From: Deltaproteobacteria bacterium
GTDB taxonomy: Bacteria; Lernaellota; Lernaellaia; JACKCT01
Length of the DNA: 12,839 bases
Assembly: GCA_020633895.1 (NCBI GenBank)
Contig: JACKCT010000037.1
Coordinates: 1 to 12,839 of the forward strand
Reading direction: 5' to 3'
This document shows, piece by piece, positions 6,926 through 12,839 of the stretch. A model generated the notes under the pieces. That model made no database searches. It saw only the letters and a list, made by a program, of their open reading frames with translations, and had not been told where the DNA came from. Each line of letters begins with the position of its first letter. The stretch's first letter is position 1. A program made the position numbers and the translations under genes.

Positions 6926-6958
6926 CCGGCGCCGATCCACATCGGGGGAGACGCGTCG

Positions 6959-7429
6959 GTGAAAAACCGGACGAAAAGCATGGACAACACGCTGGAGGCG
7001 GCGCTCAAATCGGTGCGCAAAGGCGTGGTTTTTCGCCGGGCGAAGGTGGTGGCCCTGTGGCCCAAGATCGTCGGCGAGACCAACGCCCGCGTGTGTCGGC
7101 CGGCGGGGCTGCGCGGCGGCGTGTTGACGATCAAAAGCGAGGACGCCGCGTGGCTGGACCGCATGCGCTACATGGAGCCGGAGCTGCTGCGGCGCGTGGC
7201 CCAGCATGTGGGCGACGGCGTGGTGACGCGGCTGCGTTTCGTCGTGGGCCAGCTTCCCGGCCCCCCCGCAACCCCGGCGGAGGTTTCGTTGTCCGAAGAC
7301 GAGCAGGCCGTCATCGACCAGGCGCTGGCCAACCCCCATCTGGCCGGCAAGGACGAACTGCGCTCCGATTTGGAACGGCTTTTTCGCGGCATCGCCGCCA
7401 GGCGCAAACTTGAACGAACGCATTCCTAG
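6959..7429 (+). CDS. dciA: DciA-like (DUF721) DnaB helicase-loader family protein
   Basis: This 156-residue cytoplasmic protein shows the DUF721/DciA pattern: a basic N-terminus, ALWPKIVGE (Trp34, Gly39) followed by TNARVCRPAGLRGGVLTIKS, then a second Trp (65) and a helix with Met and Leu. DciA is known as the ancestral bacterial loader of the replicative helicase DnaB, used where DnaC or DnaI is absent. The start is a GTG at 6959, chosen because GGGGGAG lies eight bases upstream. The ATG at 6980 (residue 8) is less well placed. The C-terminal third (about 100-156) is charged and probably variable. Its last 20 bases overlap the following membrane-protein gene, so the two are probably co-transcribed and translationally coupled. 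Confidence 0.8.
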   Translation: MKNRTKSMDNTLEAALKSVRKGVVFRRAKVVALWPKIVGETNARVCRPAGLRGGVLTIKSEDAAWLDRMRYMEPELLRRVAQHVGDGVVTRLRFVVGQLPGPPATPAEVSLSEDEQAVIDQALANPHLAGKDELRSDLERLFRGIAARRKLERTHS

Positions 7430-9143
7430 ACCGTTGCCCAACGTGGCCGAAGACCCCGCCGGGGCGCGTCGCTATCTGGCGATGGTCATGGTCGTCACCG
7501 CGATCGCGGCGTTCTGGACCTATCGCCAGCTTCCCGCCGCCCATTTTCAATCCGAAATCGATGTCATCCGCGCCAGCGCCGCGCGCAATATCGCCGAGTG
7601 GTTCCCGGACTTCACCGACACCGCCAAGATGATCAACGCCCCGGCCCTGTTCACCTCGGGGACGAGCCTGCCCGGCGTGTGGCTCTACCACGTCGCCATG
7701 CAGCTTCTGGTCGGCCCGAGCCCCGGATGGCAGATGGTCATCGCCGGACTTTTGCATCTGTTCACGGCGTTTTGCGTGTCGTTGCTGGTTGTTTCCGTCA
7801 CCGGCGATCGCAAAAGTGCGTGGGCCGGGGCGGTCTTCGCGCTGCATCCGGCGGTTGGGGATTTGTCCGCGACCTTTTCCAACGGCCCCGCGATCCTCTG
7901 CACCTTGTGGGTCGTTCAGTCGGGCCGATCATTCGCCCGGTTCGTCAAATTCCGCGCCTATCCTCAGCTTTTCATCTGCGCGCTATGCGTGTTCATGGCC
8001 GTGGGCACCGACCCCATCGGTTTATTCGCCATCCCGCTGATCATCGGCGTCAATTTCGCCGTCGCCCCCGAACTGCGCCGGGCCCGGGTCGCCGAGCGCG
8101 CGGTGGCGATTTTGACGTGCGTGACGTCGGTGATGATGTTCTATATCGCGCTGGAGGCCATCAAGCTGCCTTTCGGCCAAGGAAATCCCATCGACCTGGT
8201 CGTCGCCGCCAACCGGCCCATGGCCATCGGTCGCGGCCTGCTCTTCGCCCTCAAGGCGCTGACGTTGCCCATGGTCACGGCGGATATCGCGGCGGTGATG
8301 GGCGCGTTCCTGGGCACCGCCTTGCTGTCGGTGGCGGTGTTTCGCGGGCTGGACGAGCCGCGCCGGTTCGTGCCGGTGATGCTGTTTTTGCCGGCGGTGA
8401 TGGTCTCGCTGCCCTTCTTGACGGACCCGGCCGCCGACGCCCCCCAACGGGCGGTGGGCTATCTGATGCCGCTGCTGTGCGCGTCCTGGATCGCGGGGGA
8501 TATTATCTCGGCGTTTCGAAAACCCGGTCGGACCATGGTGTTGGTCGGGTCGTTGGTCGTGGTCATGGCCCTATTCGCCAACGCTCGGATGCAGTTGCCT
8601 CTCGTGCGCGGCGAGCGGGTGAAGGCCGTGGGCGACGAAGTGCATCGGATTTATAACCGCCTGACCAACGAAGCGGATATCTACCTGATCGACGACGGCT
8701 ACGACCGCGCCGCCCTGCTGGCCGGACACCTGGACTTCGTCTATCGCTACGGCCTGACGCGCCAGACGCGCATCTCGCTGGTGGACGGCGGCTTCATGCT
8801 GGCCGGTTCGAACGACGCGCCGGTGGGCTACCTCAACGGCGGGATGCGTCTGGAAGTGACCGATTCGATGGTCTTCATCGGTTGGGATCGCTCCCACGAA
8901 GGCCTGTTTCAACTCGACGAACTCATCGAGCATCAACTCTCCCGCGCCGAGCAATTCATGCAGGAGACGTCGTTTCGCACCGCGCCGTTTTCCCTGGGCG
9001 GCGAGGGCGCCGTGCGCGCCTGGCCCATCCGCTCCAGCACTGAACCCTCCGGCCCCCGAAGCACCTATCAGTGGTACATCGAAGCCCCCATCTCCCGACT
9101 CCATCCCCTCGTCGGCAACAAATTGGACGACTGGTTCACCTAG
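7410..9143 (+). CDS. Multi-pass membrane protein, possible GT-C type glycosyltransferase
   Basis: The 577-residue protein has one membrane segment near 23-38, a loop with SEID (Glu49, Asp51), then about eight to ten further segments up to residue 390, for example the stretches near 93-127, 180-205 and 360-388. Residues about 391-577 form a soluble tail rich in aromatic and acidic residues (IYLIDDGYDRAALLAGH, MVFIGWDRSHEGLFQLDEL). One acidic pair after the first helix, many helices and a C-terminal soluble domain fit GT-C enzymes that use lipid-linked sugars, such as GT39-like proteins. No signature is strong enough to be certain, and an unknown membrane protein family is equally possible. The start is a TTG at 7410 inside dciA with a weak AGG nearby. 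A GTG at 7443 or ATG at 7482 would shorten only the cytoplasmic N-terminus. Confidence 0.75.
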   Translation: MNERIPRPLPNVAEDPAGARRYLAMVMVVTAIAAFWTYRQLPAAHFQSEIDVIRASAARNIAEWFPDFTDTAKMINAPALFTSGTSLPGVWLYHVAMQLLVGPSPGWQMVIAGLLHLFTAFCVSLLVVSVTGDRKSAWAGAVFALHPAVGDLSATFSNGPAILCTLWVVQSGRSFARFVKFRAYPQLFICALCVFMAVGTDPIGLFAIPLIIGVNFAVAPELRRARVAERAVAILTCVTSVMMFYIALEAIKLPFGQGNPIDLVVAANRPMAIGRGLLFALKALTLPMVTADIAAVMGAFLGTALLSVAVFRGLDEPRRFVPVMLFLPAVMVSLPFLTDPAADAPQRAVGYLMPLLCASWIAGDIISAFRKPGRTMVLVGSLVVVMALFANARMQLPLVRGERVKAVGDEVHRIYNRLTNEADIYLIDDGYDRAALLAGHLDFVYRYGLTRQTRISLVDGGFMLAGSNDAPVGYLNGGMRLEVTDSMVFIGWDRSHEGLFQLDELIEHQLSRAEQFMQETSFRTAPFSLGGEGAVRAWPIRSSTEPSGPRSTYQWYIEAPISRLHPLVGNKLDDWFT

Positions 9144-9182
9144 TGGTGTAGCCACCACGGGCTGACGGATCGCAAGCGATCC
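9143..9182. repeat. Two adjacent small hairpins after the membrane-protein gene
   Basis: GTGGTG-TAGC-CACCAC (9143-9158) overlaps the stop codon, and GGATCGCAAGCGATCC (9167-9182) follows nine bases later. Both stems are perfect but short and lack a T-run, so intrinsic termination is doubtful. They may be pieces of dispersed palindromic repeats or may protect the transcript 3' end. The remaining gap up to 9250 holds nothing recognisable. Confidence 0.45.
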
Positions 9183-9250
9183 TGGACGCCGGCGTGTTGT
9201 TGGGGGTGCCTAGGGGAACGCCGTACTGTTCCAACCCTCGTGAAATGCTT

Positions 9251-9345
9251 GTCATCCCGAGCGGAGCGAGGGACCTCTTGTTCGTTGTCGGAGACGGTTT
9301 TGATTTTCGCCGGGATGCGACCCCTCCCTGACGGCCGGGACTCTG
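9251..9345. repeat. Compound dispersed repeat, copy A (GTCATCCCGAG unit plus CCCTGACGG unit)
   Basis: A unit beginning GTCATCCCGAGCGGAGCGAG at 9251 and ending GTTGTCGG at 9291 is followed by a unit ending TCCCTGACGGCCGGGACTCTG-like (9318-9345). The same two units occur in the same order at 12676-12717 and 12776-12804. Here the CAGAGCCGCG left half of the second unit is missing. From memory, GTCATTCCGAG-type repeats are widespread in environmental bacterial genomes. Confidence 0.65.
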
Positions 9346-9352
9346 AAAAGAC

Positions 9353-9385
9353 AAAAGCGGGCCGCCCCCATCGAGGCAACCCGCT
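9353..9385 (-). terminator. Intrinsic terminator of dapA
   Basis: On the minus strand AGCGGGTTGCC pairs with GGCGGCCCGCT over 11 positions (two G-U pairs) with an 8-base loop, and is followed by TTTTGTCTTTTC. It lies about 40 bases after the dapA stop codon. The stem base AGCGGGTTG resembles the inner arm of the CAGAGCCGCG repeats elsewhere in the window, so it may have arisen from such a repeat. Confidence 0.85.
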
Positions 9386-9422
9386 CCTTATTGTTCGCGA
9401 CTTCGGAAACGTCGATGTCGCT

Positions 9423-10301
9423 TTACGACAACATCCCCAAATCCGTGAGCACCTTGCGCATATTCTCGACCGTGGCGGCCGTCGCGGTGGTCAGCGGCAG
9501 GCGCACCTCGTCCTCGGCCAGCCCCAGCAGCTTGAGGGCGCATTTGACCGGAATCGGGTTTGTCTCGACGAACAGCGCCTTGTAGAGCGGCAGCAGATCC
9601 ATGTAGATCTTCGTCGCCCCGGCGTAGTCCCCGGCCGCGGCCTTTTCGTGCATGTCGGCCATTTGCCGGGGGACGACATTGGACGCCACGGAGATGACGC
9701 CTTTGACGCCCATCGGCGCCAGCGGCAGGTACATCGGGTCATCGCCGGAGAGCACCGTGAAATCGGGTTGGGACAACTTGAGCGCCCACACGCTGTGGTG
9801 CACCGTTCCCGACGCTTCCTTGACCGCCACAATGTTCGGGATCTCGGACAGGCGGGCGACGGTTTCGGGCTGCATGTCGCAGGCGGTGCGGCCGGGCACG
9901 TTGTACAGGATCACCGGCAGCTTCGTGCCTTCGGCGATGGCCTTGTAGTGCTGATAGAGGCCTTCCTGCGTCGGCTTGTTGTAATAGGGCGTGATGCACA
10001 TGACCGCGTCGGCGCCGTCTTCCTCGGCTTCCTTGACGTGTTTGACGGCGGCCTGCGTGTCGTTGCTGCCCGCGCCGGCGATCACCGGCACGCGTTTTTT
10101 CGCGACGTCCATGACCGTCTTCCAAAGGCGACGATCCTCGCCCATCGTCATGGTGGCCGCTTCGCCGGTGCACCCGCAGGACACCAGGCCGTGGACGCCG
10201 TTGTCGATCTGGTGTTCGACCAAGCGCTCCACGGCGTCCAGGTCCAACTGCCCATCCTTAAACGGTGTCGCCAACGCGGTAATGATGCCGGAAAATTGCA
10301 T
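9423..10301 (-). CDS. dapA: 4-hydroxy-tetrahydrodipicolinate synthase
   Basis: This 292-residue cytoplasmic enzyme condenses pyruvate with aspartate semialdehyde, the first committed step of the lysine and diaminopimelate pathway. Lys161 in VAVKEASG is the Schiff-base lysine, at the same position as in E. coli DapA. GCTGEAAT stands for the usual GTTGE active-site loop, and YYNKPTQEGLYQHY and YNVPGRT carry the catalytic Tyr and the Arg-binding region. The length matches the family. The frame is open upstream to 10367, but the ATG at 10301 is chosen because AAGGGG lies just upstream and the protein then begins MQFSGIITALATPF, as expected. It stands alone, about 270 bases downstream of argF, with its own terminator. 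A weak extended -10 (TGCTAGGTT, near 10367-10375) is the only promoter candidate seen. Confidence 0.97.
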   Translation of the reverse strand: MQFSGIITALATPFKDGQLDLDAVERLVEHQIDNGVHGLVSCGCTGEAATMTMGEDRRLWKTVMDVAKKRVPVIAGAGSNDTQAAVKHVKEAEEDGADAVMCITPYYNKPTQEGLYQHYKAIAEGTKLPVILYNVPGRTACDMQPETVARLSEIPNIVAVKEASGTVHHSVWALKLSQPDFTVLSGDDPMYLPLAPMGVKGVISVASNVVPRQMADMHEKAAAGDYAGATKIYMDLLPLYKALFVETNPIPVKCALKLLGLAEDEVRLPLTTATAATVENMRKVLTDLGMLS

Positions 10302-10416
10302 GGCGAATCCCCTTTTGCTCGCCTCAGGTTGGTGTTCGCTCGGGCGCGTTGATTCCCGAGGGCGCAAAACCTAGCACGAGGGGGTTGGGAAGAAAAGAGA
10401 CTTCATCCGAATCGTT

Positions 10417-10511
10417 CAGAGCCGCGCGCGTCAACAAGCGGGTTGGTACGTCGCGGCTATGCAGGCTTGGTCGCGATTTGCCGTCAATCCCGGAGCGAAG
10501 CGACGTCCATC
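10417..10511. repeat. Dispersed palindromic repeats between argF and dapA, copy B (degenerate)
   Basis: CAGAGCCGCG (10417-10426) pairs with CGCGGCTATG (10452-10461) at nine of ten positions, enclosing AAGCGGGTTGG. The left part matches 12736-12764 closely. Downstream, 10483-10511 (GTCAATCCCGGAGCGAAGCG and following bases) looks like a decayed form of the GTCATyCCGAG unit. The order of the two units is reversed compared with 12676-12804. Confidence 0.55.
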
Positions 10512-10541
10512 AAGGCAGGATCGACAATGCGTCAGCGTGCA

Positions 10542-10569
10542 GGCCGCCGTAGCTTTAGCGAAGGCGGCC
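10542..10569. repeat. Hairpin GGCCGCC-14-GGCGGCC next to the argF stop
   Basis: A perfect 7-bp GC-only stem encloses GTAGCTTTAGCGAA, with extra AGCT and TTAGC symmetry inside. It starts one base after the argF stop codon in the direction of transcription. There is no T-run, so it may be a repeat of the GCCGCC-GTAGC family (seen widely, from memory) that also stabilises or ends the argF transcript. Confidence 0.5.
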
Positions 10570-10570
10570 G

Positions 10571-11524
10571 TTAGCCCGTGGGGGCTTCCCCACACATGAT
10601 GGTCGCCATGATCGCCTTCTGCAGATGCAGCCGATTTTCTGCTTCGTCCCAGACCTTGGAGGCGGGGGATTCGAAGACCTCTTCGGTGACTTCCTCGCCC
10701 CGGTGGGCGGGCAGGCAATGCAGGAAGATCGCCCCATCGGACGCGCGGGCCATGAGTTCGGCGTTGACCTGATACGGCGCGAAAATGCGTCGCCGTTCGG
10801 CGGCCTCGTCCTCCTGGCCCATGGACGCCCACACGTCCGTCGTGACCACGTCGGCCCCTTCGGCGGCTTCGGCGGGATCTTCGGTCAGCAGGGTTCCCGG
10901 CTCCGCCTCCTCGGCGCGGGCGAGGATGGCTTCGTCCGGCTGATAACCGGGGGGGCACGCGAGGCGCAACGTGAAGCCCAACATGCGCGAGGCATTGAGC
11001 CATGAATTGGCCATGTTATTGCCGTCGCCGATCCAGGCCACCGTTTTGCCTTGGATGTCGCCCAGGTGCTCGATGACCGTCATCACATCCGCCAGCACCT
11101 GGCAGGGATGCAGCAGGTCCGACAGCCCGTTGATCACCGGGATGCTCGAATATTCCGCCAGTTCCAGCAGCGTGTCGTGGGCGTAGGTGCGGCACATGAC
11201 GCCGTGGGCATAGGCCGACAGCACGCGCGCCGTGTCCCGGATCGGCTCGCCGCGCCCCATCTGGATGTACGCCGGGGCCAGGAAGATCGCCTGACCGCCC
11301 AATTGGAAAATTCCCACCTCGAAACTCACGCGTGTGCGCGTCGACGATTTCTCGAAGATCATCGCCAGGGACTTGCCTTCGAGCAGGCGGTGGGGCTCGC
11401 CGCGTTTCTGTTTGGCCTTCAGATCGGCGGCCAGGCGCAGCAACGCCGTCAACTCGTCCGTCGTCCAATCGGCGATGGACAGGAAATGCCGCACGGGGCG
11501 CTCGGATTTTTCGCGGGCGACCAT
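10571..11524 (-). CDS. argF: Ornithine carbamoyltransferase
   Basis: This 317-residue cytoplasmic enzyme transfers the carbamoyl group from carbamoyl phosphate to ornithine, giving citrulline for arginine synthesis. All family signatures are present: STRTR at 61-65 (carbamoyl phosphate loop), HPCQ at 139-142 preceded by VINGLSDLL, DVWASMG at 230-236 (ornithine-specific loop) and HCLP at 269-272. The SMG motif and HCLP distinguish it from aspartate and acetylornithine carbamoyltransferases. The frame stays open far upstream, antisense-like into glmU, but the ATG at 11524 with GAGGA six bases before it and a typical N-terminus settle the start. It lies 35 bases after glmU on the same strand, so the two are probably one operon. 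No ARG-box-like operator was recognised. Confidence 0.97.
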   Translation of the reverse strand: MVAREKSERPVRHFLSIADWTTDELTALLRLAADLKAKQKRGEPHRLLEGKSLAMIFEKSSTRTRVSFEVGIFQLGGQAIFLAPAYIQMGRGEPIRDTARVLSAYAHGVMCRTYAHDTLLELAEYSSIPVINGLSDLLHPCQVLADVMTVIEHLGDIQGKTVAWIGDGNNMANSWLNASRMLGFTLRLACPPGYQPDEAILARAEEAEPGTLLTEDPAEAAEGADVVTTDVWASMGQEDEAAERRRIFAPYQVNAELMARASDGAIFLHCLPAHRGEEVTEEVFESPASKVWDEAENRLHLQKAIMATIMCGEAPTG

Positions 11525-11559
11525 CTTCGTTCCTCGTCGGGTGGCCTTGTCAGGTAACT

Positions 11560-12657
11560 TCAGCGGCGGGCGCGGGAAACGCGCCGTTTGCCGGATTTGA
11601 CGGCCTTTCGGGAAACTTTGGCCAAAGCGGCGGGATTTTTCAACCGGAGGAAAGCTTCGACCGTCTCGCCGGGCTTGAGCCGCACATTTTCCAGGACGGC
11701 GTAGGGCTCGACATGAACCCCGGCGCCCAGGACGCAGTCGGTGAGGATGGCGCCGTTTTCGATGACGCACTCCGCGCCGATTTTGCATCGGCCGCGCAGG
11801 GTCGCCCCCGGATGCAGGACCGTGTCGGCCCCGATGGCCGTGTGGGCGTCGACGTAGGTCGCGGACGGATCGACGATCGTCACCCCCGCGCGCATGTGGC
11901 GCAGGAGGATGCGCTCCCGCAGGACGGCCTCGGCCTGGGCCAATTCCACCCGCGAGTTGACGCCCATCGCCTCGGCCTCGTCCTCCAGCGGCACGGCGGA
12001 AAGGCGCAGCCCTTCGCCCTGGGCGAGGCCCACGATGTCGGTGAGGTAATACTCGCCCTGGTCGTTGTCGTTTTGCACCTTGCCCAGCAGGCGAAAGAGC
12101 GTCTTCGCGTCGACCAGATAGATGCCGCCGTTGACCTCGTCGATGTCCCGCTGCTCGGGCGTGGCGTCGCGATGCTCGACGATGCCGCAAAAATCCCCCG
12201 ACGCATCGCGCAGGATGCGGCCGTAGCCCGTCGGATCGCCGGCGAAAAACGACAGGGCGGTCAGGGTGTACTTGCCTTTGTTGTGTTCGGCCAGGGCGCG
12301 CTTGATGGTCTCGGGGCGCAGCAGCGGCACGTCGCCGGAGAGAATGAGCACCGGGCCGTCGAAGCCGCGTAGCGCGGCCTTGGTCTGAGCCACGGCGTGG
12401 CCGGTGCCCAGGCGCTGTTTTTGCACCGCAAAGTCGACCTCGTATTTCGGCGGATCGGCCTCGACGGCCTCGCGAACGGCGTCGGCTTGATGGCCGATCA
12501 CGCACACCGCCTTGGCCGGGCGCAAGGGAGCGACCTGATCGAGCACATGAGCGATCATCGGCCGCCCGCCCACCTCGTGCAGCACCTTGGCCTTGTCGCT
12601 TTTCATACGGGTGCCCTGGCCGGCCGCCAGGACGATCACCGCCAACGATTTGCTCAT
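11560..12657 (-). CDS. glmU: GlmU-type UDP-GlcNAc pyrophosphorylase lacking the acetyltransferase domain
   Basis: The 365-residue protein begins with a complete nucleotidyltransferase domain: LAAGQGTRM (11-18) with Lys24, QKQRLGTGHA (79-88), the metal-binding Asp109 in SGDVPLL, IVEHRDA and VNGGIY. This half makes UDP-GlcNAc from UTP and GlcNAc-1-phosphate. A left-handed beta-helix starts near 254 (hexapeptide repeats such as AHTAIGADTVLHPGA) but has only about four turns, ending near 330. It is followed by a basic tail (KNPAALAKVSRKAVKSGKRR). Normal GlmU has about 450-460 residues, and the missing part carries the acetyl-CoA site and catalytic His. Only 35 bases separate the stop from argF, so the rest is not hidden in another frame. 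The start at 12657 has GGAG eight bases upstream. Either the acetyltransferase step is done elsewhere or this is a paralogue. Confidence 0.9.
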   Translation of the reverse strand: MSKSLAVIVLAAGQGTRMKSDKAKVLHEVGGRPMIAHVLDQVAPLRPAKAVCVIGHQADAVREAVEADPPKYEVDFAVQKQRLGTGHAVAQTKAALRGFDGPVLILSGDVPLLRPETIKRALAEHNKGKYTLTALSFFAGDPTGYGRILRDASGDFCGIVEHRDATPEQRDIDEVNGGIYLVDAKTLFRLLGKVQNDNDQGEYYLTDIVGLAQGEGLRLSAVPLEDEAEAMGVNSRVELAQAEAVLRERILLRHMRAGVTIVDPSATYVDAHTAIGADTVLHPGATLRGRCKIGAECVIENGAILTDCVLGAGVHVEPYAVLENVRLKPGETVEAFLRLKNPAALAKVSRKAVKSGKRRVSRARR

Positions 12658-12675
12658 GGATCGTTCTCCGCTTCT

Positions 12676-12804
12676 GTCATTCCGAGGGAAAGTGAAGGAT
12701 CTCTCGTGCGTTGTCGGTTAACCGTGCGTTCGCTTCAGAGCCGCGCACGTTAGTAAGCGGGTGGGTTCGTCTCGGCAACCCGCTCCCTGACGGTCGCGGC
12801 TCTG
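12676..12804. repeat. Compound dispersed repeat, copy C (most complete)
   Basis: It begins with GTCATTCCGAG (12676) and ends its first unit with GTTGTCGG (12717), like the copy at 9251. The second unit is an imperfect palindrome: CAGAGCCGCG (12736-12745) with CGCGGCTCTG (12795-12804), and inside it AGCGGGTGG (12756-12764) with CAACCCGCT (12776-12784). It fills most of the gap upstream of glmU, where no convincing promoter was seen; the bases after 12804 hold nothing recognisable. Confidence 0.7.
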
Positions 12805-12839
12805 TAGGGTCGCGGTCGTCGTCATACAACGTTCGAATA

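Noticed and set aside
6851-6958. tRNA or small RNA gene in the gap before dciA
   Set aside because: No cloverleaf, T-loop consensus or terminator was seen; only an extended -10 and a ribosome binding site.
6274-7164. A 296-codon open frame on the minus strand
   Set aside because: It crosses a promoter, the small-protein gene, a terminator and a palindromic element, all of which argue for the plus strand; no family resemblance.
11525-11559. A frameshifted remainder of glmU
   Set aside because: Only 35 bases lie between the glmU stop and argF, far too few for the missing acetyltransferase part.
10571-12505. A 644-codon frame that would fuse an N-terminal extension to ArgF
   Set aside because: The extension is an out-of-frame reading of glmU on the same strand; ArgF has a proper ATG and ribosome binding site at 11524.

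Overview
The window looks like chromosomal DNA from a high-GC, Gram-negative-type bacterium. Coding density is normal and GC is high at third codon positions. One gene encodes a lipoprotein and another an exported protein, and both carry long Asp/Thr/Gly linkers of the DDDTG type. From memory, such linkers are frequent in secreted proteins of myxobacteria-like and Lernaellota-like environmental genomes; this taxonomic hint is inference only. No rRNA, tRNA, CRISPR array, transposase or phage gene was seen.

Region 1 (1-6087, minus strand) encodes two exported proteins. The first is a very large S8 (subtilisin-like) peptidase with an Ig-like N-terminal domain, an EF-hand loop, a beta-propeller-like repeat region, an FN3-like domain and an acidic tail that runs off the left edge. 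Upstream of it is a glycoside hydrolase family 31 lipoprotein tethered by an acidic linker. Each has its own candidate promoter, and a perfect 12-bp hairpin lies between them. They look like surface or secreted polymer-degrading proteins.

Region 2 (6088-9143, plus strand) begins with a 98-residue protein of unknown function, with a good sigma-70-type promoter and a strong intrinsic terminator. A 100-bp nested palindrome (REPIN/MITE-like) follows. Next comes a dciA-like (DUF721) helicase-loader gene overlapping a multi-pass membrane protein that may be a GT-C glycosyltransferase.

Region 3 (9144-12657, minus strand) carries biosynthetic housekeeping genes. glmU and argF form a probable operon with a 35-bp gap, followed by a separate dapA with its own terminator. 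DapA (lysine/diaminopimelate) and GlmU (UDP-GlcNAc) both feed peptidoglycan synthesis; ArgF makes citrulline for arginine. The GlmU here ends after the uridylyltransferase domain and a short beta-helix stub, so the acetyltransferase domain is absent.

The intergenic gaps around region 3 carry several degenerate copies of the same palindromic repeats (GTCATyCCGAG type and CAGAGCCGCG type). I found no clear evidence for a new defence or mobile system. The most interesting points are the Asp at the oxyanion position of the S8 peptidase, the truncated GlmU, the GH31 enzyme without its usual N-terminal domain, and the repeat mosaic.
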